The translations under genes were made by a program, and so were the position numbers. A stretch of 64,000 nucleotides of DNA from Gnetum montanum (taxonomy: Eukaryota; Streptophyta; Gnetopsida; Gnetales; Gnetaceae), in NCBI GenBank assembly GCA_015680685.1, contig MNCI01010116.1, positions 1,559,673 through 1,623,672 of the forward strand. The letters are read 5' to 3'. Every line of letters starts with the position of its first letter. The first letter of the stretch is position 1. Below are positions 56,805 to 64,000 of the stretch, one piece after another. A model generated the notes under the pieces. That model saw nothing but the letters and a program-made list of their open reading frames with translations. It made no database searches and was not told where the DNA came from.

Positions 56805-58680
56805 AACCTCCACAACTAAATGAAAACTCATCCTTGAGTTAAAAATCATGAGGAACAAGTTCCCTATAAAATATTGGGAAGGTATGGGATTATTGATTGA
56901 TATGCAAACTATGGATTAACTTTGAGTGCTACATTATAGAATTTTATTCCAATGGATGCATACAAAATGATAGAGTGATAAAAAGATTGGATAGACATTG
57001 AAGATGACAAAATTTACAGAGGTCTTCAATAATTCACTAAAGATGATTATCCTTGTTGTCATTAGAAGTGGTAGACTTTTAATCTTGATTGTTATGTTGA
57101 TGCTTCTCTAGTTATGCAGAATATTCTTGAAGGGTGGACTAAAATTTCTTTTCATCGCCCCATGGATCTAGCAAACATGTGAAGAATAAGCTACTATCTT
57201 GTATGTGCTATGATGTGTCCATGGGCATATCCTCTATTGTCCCTCTCTTGGCTTTGTTTTCGTGCTTGGCAAAAGACCTTTTTTCTTAGGCATTTCTTTT
57301 AGCATCACCTGTAGTCACCAAAGGATTAACATTAGTCTTGGTAAATTTTTCTTAATAATTAACCCTTGTCAGATCCCTTAGTTTTCTATTAAGTAAAAGG
57401 TGATTACAACATACTATGCCCAAGTCTATTAGGTAACTAAAATCATCAAGCAATTCACATTATTTTGATCAATTACTATCAGTTATCATGATGTTCAAAT
57501 ATAGGATGTTGGAAAATTTTAAAGTAGGCATCCCTAGCCCCGATGACTAATAAGCGTAACTCCAAAAGCACATAGGTTTTTGAATAATTGAAACCAAAGG
57601 TCCAATTCAAAATATGGCTAGGAAATATTAATGGATATGGAAATAGAAAAATAGGAAAAATTAATGAAAAGATGAGAAGTAGTGCCAAAATCATGCATAA
57701 ATTTAGAGAAACCTTCATTGATGTTCTGGAAGATGTGAAGGTTGGTTCAAAGCCATGATCAACAAAAGTTATGCAAGTGGGTCCTCCCTAAAGTAGGCTC
57801 TTGCCATAATGCCATTGCATAACTACTTCGGTAGATGTTTGTGGGCATCCGAGAAGTTAAATGTAGACCATGTCTTTGTTCCAAACAACACATAACTATC
57901 ATGGTTAGGATGTTGCACTATACTACACAAAACCAAAAGGCTTATAATTGCATGCAGTAGTGAGGTGAATAATGGAATGAGAGGGGATTGTAGAGATCAG
58001 GATGTAAGGTACTTGACCATGTCCACAATAGGTTCTTGTGACACATGTGATTAAAATGATCAACATACTTATTCGTCCAAGTTCAGATCAAGTCCATACC
58101 ATGAACAGTGACCTTGCATTGGTGTGTTCCATCCTTCCAACCACCATGAGTCCGCAACCACCTTAAAGAACAATCATCACTCTAAAAAGAGATGCAAGGA
58201 GAAGAAGAAAGAAAGGGCCTTAGTTAGAGGGGTGTCTTCAAGCATGAGTAACATGTCTTTCTAGCCCCATAACCAGTGCTTGTAGCCCATTATTGTGTCT
58301 AAGGCGTGTTCTTTGAATTTCCATTATTTTTTTTCTTTTTTTTTTCTTTTATGTTTTGATAGAAATCACACCATGAAAAGACAGAGCTTCCTTTTTATTA
58401 GTCAATGGAGGAGTGATGATACATTCCAAGAGGATTCATAAACCACATAAAAGAAGTTAAGAAGAGAACCTAACAAGTTCCCTTGAGGTCACACCCTTAC
58501 CATTCCCACTTGGTTGTTCCCTCTTTTTTTTAAGGTACATTGATCATTGATGAATTTTAGTTTCATAAAAGAAGAACCAAATTATTTCCATGAAAAAGAC
58601 CTTTTAGTTCACATAGTTCACCATCTAGGAATATTGATCACATAGGTAAATAAAGTCCATGGAATTTAATTGAATTGGGC
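56805..58680 (-). other. Non-coding interior of the diverged family 1 element
   Basis: No protein-coding frame recognised. 57775-58290 corresponds to the conserved non-coding block at 47988-48500 (GTGGGTCCTCCC-AAAG-AGGCTC near the start and AGTGCTTGTAGCCCAT near the end). A T-rich tract lies at 58325-58350. Confidence 0.55.
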
Positions 58681-58689
58681 ATACACATT

Positions 58690-58733
58690 AGTAATTCGTA
58701 TGGTTGGGTGTAGGGAATACCCATTGCTCATCA
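58690..58733 (+). repeat. Isolated family 1 LTR end
   Basis: ATTCGTATGGTTGGGTGTAG followed by TACCCATTGCTCATCA resembles the end of the plus-strand LTR at 4370-4412. Orientation is opposite to the neighbouring interior, so it is a separate fragment. Confidence 0.55.
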
Positions 58734-58754
58734 TTAACTCTCTTAATCCTACTC

Positions 58755-58900
58755 ACACCTAGAGTGTAGTGTAGTGTTAAGACACTCATATCTTGGTTTG
58801 GAGGTTGTACATTCAATTTCTACCTACATTCAAAGGTGTGCCAACAATATAGTCTTAATGTAACATCTACCCTATTGTGTTACCAAGTCTAATATCTGTC
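58755..58900 (+). mobile_element. Possible third tRNA-derived SINE relic
   Basis: TAGTGTAGTGTTAAGACACTC and a later GGTTGTACATTCAATTTC look like a drifted A and B box, in the same context (AAGACACT) as the SINE at 5944. Weak. Confidence 0.35.
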
Positions 58901-59715
58901 TACAAAAAAAGTAAGACTAAAAACAAAAATTCTCTTAATCTTACTCATTTTAGCATGTCCATGTAGGATAGACAACTTCATGAATCTCACCTTAGTAGTT
59001 TCATTGAAATAATGACCCTCCACTTCATTTACACCTCTCCAAATGTAAGGGTAATGATCCCAAACAATAATGATAAGGGAAAAAATAACAAACAAATAAG
59101 TTCTCTCTTATTAGATTTGAGTTTATAAGAGTTCTCTAGATTGTGCATGCTTATATTTCTATTATATAATCATGTCATCGTACTTTTCAATAAGTGATGT
59201 CTTTAGATTCTTGAGCCTCTATGTAATCATACTTGTTAACATTCTTAGATTAGATAATTAATCAAAATTTGAGGAAAAAGAAGAACCTTACGATGGTATG
59301 AAGTTACTATAAATATTAGATGAGATATATTATAAAAGTTTCACACAATTAAAGTTAAGAGGCTATGTCACTCAAAGGCTCAAAGCTTTTTATTGAAATT
59401 GAAGATTTATTACCTCTAAAGACCCATAGGATCTATAAAATAGATAGTACATTTTTAGGAGAAATAGAGATAGCCTTTATAAATTAACCAAGTACTAATG
59501 GAGGTAGCAAAAATAAATCATATACATTTTTTTCTATAACATTATAACACTATCTCAAATGGTCAGTCACAATACAAGAAAGAAATACAAGTAACTCATC
59601 TTCAAGGGCTCTTGACCTGCATAACCTACAAACATGTTCTTCTCAAGGGAGTTGAATTCATCTTTCTCATTTTATAACAAAAGCCCATCAAAGTATTCTC
59701 AAAGCAAAAATTACA
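58901..59715. other. AT-rich intergenic region, no gene seen
   Basis: No recognisable coding or RNA feature. Confidence 0.3.
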
Positions 59716-60400
59716 ATGGAAGAAATCAAAGAAGTGACTTTTAGTTCAGCATATGGTAAAACTCCTAGATTTGATGGTTTTTCAATTGAAATTTTTAAGA
59801 AGCATTGGGACATTGTTGGAGATAAGCTCTTTCATGTTTTCCAAGAAGCTATTAAAAAAGTTTCTTTTTGTAAAAATGTTGATAAAGGAATTATTAGTAT
59901 TCTTCCTAAGAATAGAGATCTTCAACATATTGGTAATTGGAGGTCTATTAATCTTCTTAACAACATTCACAAAAATTTTAGCTAAATGCATGACTTGCTA
60001 AATGTAGAAGGTTGTAGAAGATATCATTAGACTTGAGTAGACTAGTTTTTTTAAATATAGAAATATATGAAATAATGTTATTACAACTTAGGAGGGAATG
60101 TAGTGGGCTTCTAATACTAAATAGGACATTTCTTTTATTATGTTAGATTATGCTAAAACTTATGGTAGGATTAAATGAAATTTCATTATTACTTATCTCT
60201 ATAAATTGGGATTTTGTGATTATTTTATTTGACTTTTTAATATCTTGCTCATTAATGCTAATGTTCAAGTTGCTACTAATTTTATATTGAGTTCCTCTAT
60301 TTTTTGATGGTTAGTTCGCCAAGTTTATGCTCTAGCTCTTGTTGATGCTAACTCTCCCATTCTAGGCACGGGGCCATGATTAATAATTTTAAATCCTATG
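59716..60400 (+). pseudogene. L1-type LINE reverse transcriptase relic
   Basis: 59716-59985 encodes EIKEVTFSSAYGKTPRFDGF, EIFKKHWDIVGDKLFHVFQE and NVDKGIISILPKNRDL-HIGNWRSINLLN, the N-terminal RT blocks of plant L1-like elements (G-K-S-P-G-x-D-G-F; K-G-I-I-x-L-x-P-K). Further downstream, in broken frames, come pieces like ISFIMLDYAKTYGRI and YLYKLGFCDYF, the next RT blocks with the first catalytic Asp region. The 5' and 3' parts are not recognisable. Confidence 0.75.
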
Positions 60401-61700
60401 ACAACTAGGAATCGTATAAGTTTTAACCTATGCAAATTATTTTGATGAAAAGCAATATAAGCTCAATATATATATATATATATATTGAAAGAGTTGCCTT
60501 TTAGTGTGAGTGAGTACCATTCATTCAACACCTACTTGCAGGATATAATTGCCGCTAGCTAGGATTTAAACATGATAAAAATATTATTTTCTGGTAACCG
60601 AAAGATCATTGCACAAGAGTAACAAGAATTATTTTAAATGAAGTTTATTTCTACGGCGACATACTAACCATGTTTTGAGTCTCTACCTCAGACGTTCATT
60701 TTGAGCTCCTAAATATGTATTTAAAACGTTTAAATATTGGAAACTTTTAAGCATGGATGCCATGTCATTTAAGACTTTTATCTAAACCTTTATTGATTCC
60801 CGCTTTTATCATTGAATTAAGTTGTGTAAACTAGCCAGCGGTATATCATGAACCAACTAGTATTAAGCAAAGAACTGAGGGCAGTCAGGTCACAACTGAG
60901 TATTATTTCATCCTCTCTGCAATGCTGGCGCCGTCCCTGCAAATCCCTAATAGCCCGTCGCTGCTGAGCAGCCACGTAGTGGTGTCCGAGGAGCCCATTT
61001 TTTTTAACCTATGCTTGTGTTCTGCTTTCCTTTTTCTAGGCTTTACAGGTGAGGAGCGTTGGCGTGGGTGAGACGGTGCCGATGCCATTCCTGCCAACAG
61101 CAAGCCGGAACGTTCTCAGTGCCTCACCGAAACTACATGATGGCGTTAGAACGTGGGTGTGCTGTTGTAATATCCACATTCTTGGCAGGGCTTCTTCAGC
61201 CAGAATGTCCTCTCTAGTGGGGGCAGGGTGGAAATTAAAGCGGCTGCCTCTGACCCCGGACCGAGATTCATACTTCAGAACCCTTAATACTGCCATTGTC
61301 CAGTGCAGAAACCGCTGGCATTAAAAAAAACCAACACAGCAACTGAGATTCACACTGATCTCAACATGCATTGCAAAGGCGTTACATTGGTGGTAGCACG
61401 TGTAGGCATTATGAAACCCACGTTGCGCAGTAGCGGACGCTGCCATTTTCTTGGCAGTCATGGCAGTGCCTGCGTTACCCATCGGTGGTGGCTACTGTGT
61501 TTCTCTCCCCTCACGGCAGAGCATTTCTGCAGCAACGCGTTTCTGCAGCTGGGTGTTTCAACAGTTGAACGTTGTCCCTTGTTGTTCTAAAAACACCTAC
61601 TGTGTAACCGCACGTGTTCGGCTGGCAGCCATTGGCGCCGACGTTACTGTTTCCTGTTCGCAGCAGACGTTACACTGGGTGGTTGCAGATCTGGTCGTTA
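60401..61700. other. Mixed region, possibly U3 of the following LTR
   Basis: Contains a (TA)n tract at 60468-60486 and, from 60900, a stretch with noticeably higher GC and several overlapping frames (61036-61296 minus, 61049-61324 plus) that I cannot assign. The higher-GC stretch ends in a promoter-like region, so it may be LTR U3. Confidence 0.35.
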
Positions 61701-61967
61701 GTGGGGAATCAAAAGAGGGTTAGTGGCCAAACAAGCCCTTATATATCCAAGGGGGACAGAGAGGAGGCAGAAAGCTAGCTATGATGGTGGGGTTTTCTCT
61801 AAGTGGAGTCACGATTGAAAATCCCAGGTTCTATCTTACTTTTGTTGCCCATGGGCGGCTTTCCTAGATGCAGTTTGGGTAGAGCAGCAGGTGGATGCAA
61901 CAGTCTAAGGCTGCAGACTCGTTATAAGAGGTGTGCTTCTTGCAAGCATTGGTATACAGGCTGCAAT

Positions 61968-62067
61968 AGAAGTTGTTCTATTTGTGTTCATTTTAAAGCT
62001 AAGTTATAGTTTTGTTTAGAAGTTGTTCTATTTGTGTTCATTTTAAAGCTAAGTTATAGTTTTGTTT
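61968..62067. repeat. Perfect 50-bp tandem duplication
   Basis: 61968-62017 and 62018-62067 are identical by eye (AGAAGTTGTTCTATTTGTG...TTTTGTTT). It lies inside the LTR. Confidence 0.92.
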
Positions 62068-63222
62068 TGTTACTTTTAAAATTTCTGTAACTAAACTATG
62101 GTCTGGATTGTATAGAGGTTGTGTTTCTTTAAAAAAAAAAAAAAACCTTTGCTTGTTCTTTGTGTAAGTTATTTCATGCTTCTCTTTTCATGCTTCATCA
62201 ATGCAGGAGTACCATTGTTAACATCTTAAAGCGAATACTTATTTTCTTGTTAAAGTTTTTTTGATTGCTATTTTTGGTTACATATTAAAATCATTTAATT
62301 TACTTGAACATCATGTTTTATGAAACATCATGTTGCCTTTTAAGGTAAGATTATTCTTGGGTTTCTGTACCCATATGAGAGCCACTCGAGACAATAGTAT
62401 CTTTAAACAAGTTTTCTAGGTGTTGATGTGTCCAAAAATTATGCATCAACACCTTTTTGGCGTTCAAAAAAGAGGGGTTGTTCTATTTGCTATTTGCTTT
62501 TTTGTTACTAGTTTCTGTTTCGAAGTTTTCACTTTATTGTTTTCCGCTTCCTAATGAAAATTCTTGCTTCTTAGTTCTTTGAAGTTTTTATTTCTAAAAT
62601 ACTTTTACTTTATTTTTTGTGAATCTCTATCACTGAACTATTCATTTTTTGTTTTTAGAAAAATTTCTGTTTCCAAGTTCTTGAAAATTTTCATTTCCTG
62701 AATGCTCATTTCCAACCGCATTTCCAATGAGTAGTTTCTCAATTTAATTTGTCTCCCAAATCCTTGATTTTTCCCGTCTTGTTGTAGTTTTATTTTCAAG
62801 TTCCTAAACTTGCATTTCTTATTTCACATTTTGGGTGGTCTTTACCTTAGTTTTAACTTTAGTGAGGTTGTTTTCATCAATAACATTACTCTATTTAAAT
62901 TTACTTTCCTTTCAATATTGCAATTTCTTTCCTTTACTTTTTTATTAATGATATATATAGCAGATTTCATTTTTTGACAAAATTATAAAAAAAATTATGA
63001 TTATTACTATTTAAATATTTTTCTATTTTACTTAATTTTATAGTTTTTTGTTACCATTTATATTCTATAATTTTTTATGTTCTGAGTGAATCCTCCCACA
63101 AATCATCTCAACAAAAACATTTTACTCCTGCTCTTAATCAACCATCTACCCGTTATTTCACTTTAAGAAAACAATGAGCTTCACAATTACCAGGTTCTAT
63201 CCCTAAAAGAATTCAAACTAGG

Positions 63223-64000
63223 ATGATAGCCAATCAACCACTAGCTCCTTTTGTGAGCAACCCTTTTAACTTCACAAACTATCACAATATTCCAAAATCA
63301 CTTCAAAACATATATTTTTTCTTTGATCCCACAACCTCTACTAGTGATGCTTGCCAACATATACAATGTTTTGAAACCTTATTAGGCATCTATAACATTA
63401 TTCAAAACGATATGGCATGTAGGGTCTTTGTGACAACTTTCAGGAGCAAATCCACCCAATGGTTTTTAATGCTCCATAATGCCTCTATCAACTCATGGCA
63501 AGAGTTTAAAAATAAATTCTTACTCCAAATCAATAAGTTCACTAGCCTTGCCTTAGCATCAAGCAATTTCACAAGCCTAAGAAAACTACCTAGGGAAAAC
63601 ATTCATAATTATAATCTAAGATTCTTCCATCAGCTTGCTTATGTGTCAAATGAGATGCATTGACAACTTGATGGTATCCTTGATTTCTACCCTTCTATCA
63701 TTGACCTGTTCTTCACCTATGCCATTAAGTTCAACCCCAACATAATTGAAATACAAGGAGCAATGGCTAAAGCTATTGAGTTAGAATAAATTACCTTGAT
63801 GAATAGTGTTCAAACTGAATTTGAGATGATGAAGGTTAGCAATCCTATACATTCCATCCCTTTACCATCACAAGTGTTTCCAATGAATAATACTTTGTTT
63901 TAAACTTTCACTCCCCTTCAAATGACTCAACCTACAAGTAGCTATTTTCAAGGTCCCACATCCTCTTCATTTTTACCATCAAATACTAGTTTAAGTGATG
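63223..64000 (+). pseudogene. gag of a family 3-type element (partial)
   Basis: From ATG 63223: NPFNFTNYHNIPKSLQNI, FFDPTT, QHIQCFETLLGIYNI, CRVFVTTF, SINSWQEFKNKF, LRKLPRENIHNYNLRFFHQL. This is the retrotransposon gag domain. The frame is open to a TGA at 63661-63663, then continues in the same frame with further stops (for example 63787-63789) to the window edge. It is better preserved than the copy at 38523-39251 and shows which residues were lost there. Confidence 0.8.

Larger units (their letters stand above)
61700..64000 (+). mobile_element. 5' part of a family 3-type LTR retrotransposon (runs off the window)
   Basis: LTR with TATA box CTTATATATCC at about 61738 and end GTTGATGTGTCC...CATCAACA at 62421-62451. 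A primer-site-like TTTTTGGCG follows, then a T-rich leader and gag from 63223. The LTR end and gag both match the minus-strand element at 30504-41759. The LTR start was not found; it may lie anywhere between about 60500 and 61700. Confidence 0.65.

Overview
This is a window of nuclear plant DNA, almost certainly from a seed plant with a large, repeat-rich genome. A gymnosperm or conifer is my guess, with low certainty. The evidence is a spliced malectin-like/LRR receptor kinase gene with short introns, a CLSY/DRD1-type SNF2 gene of the plant RNA-directed DNA methylation class, and plant-type LTR retrotransposons with tRNA-Asp or tRNA-iMet primer sites. There are assembly gaps at 25236-25705 and 49037-49048 and single Ns at 9854, 27151 and 31562.

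Layout. 1-4412: 3' part of a plus-strand Ty3/gypsy-like element (family 1, ends TGATGAGT...ACTCATCA). 4413-8900: AT-rich intergenic DNA with two tRNA-derived SINEs. 8930-10975: minus-strand SNF2 gene. 11975-16093: plus-strand receptor kinase gene of 15 exons encoding 882 aa. These two head-to-head genes are the only convincing host genes. 17140-23760: 3' end of an RTE-type LINE split by a 6.4 kb LTR element without coding capacity (family 2, 544-bp LTRs, TSD TAAGG). 24053-28726: a gag-only family 1 element with TSD GTATC. 28732-30503: intergenic DNA holding a diverged copy of part of the receptor kinase upstream region. 30504-41759: a decayed Ty3/gypsy element (family 3) with gag, PR, an extra RNase H-like domain, RT, RNase H and INT. 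43950-54640: an older, RT-bearing relative of family 1, split by a younger 7.5 kb family 1 element at 46230-53685 (TSD GAAAG). 54645-58733: a family 2 fragment and further family 1 LTR pieces. 59716-60400: L1-like reverse transcriptase relic. About 61700-64000: start of another family 3-type element (LTR end, primer site, gag) that runs off the window.

The most striking unexplained signal is in the family 1 LTRs. Just upstream of the TATA box lies an array of palindromic hexamers (GATATC) in pairs whose starts are 14 bp apart, with pairs repeating every 31-34 bp. One diverged LTR keeps the same spacing but has GACGTC-type hexamers instead. Other leads are a short-spaced zinc knuckle (CX2CX3HX4C) shared by three family 1 gag copies, a conserved non-coding block in the same family, and a deamination-like pattern of stop codons in the family 3 element.

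All calls come from reading the sequence. No database search, alignment score or expression data was available.
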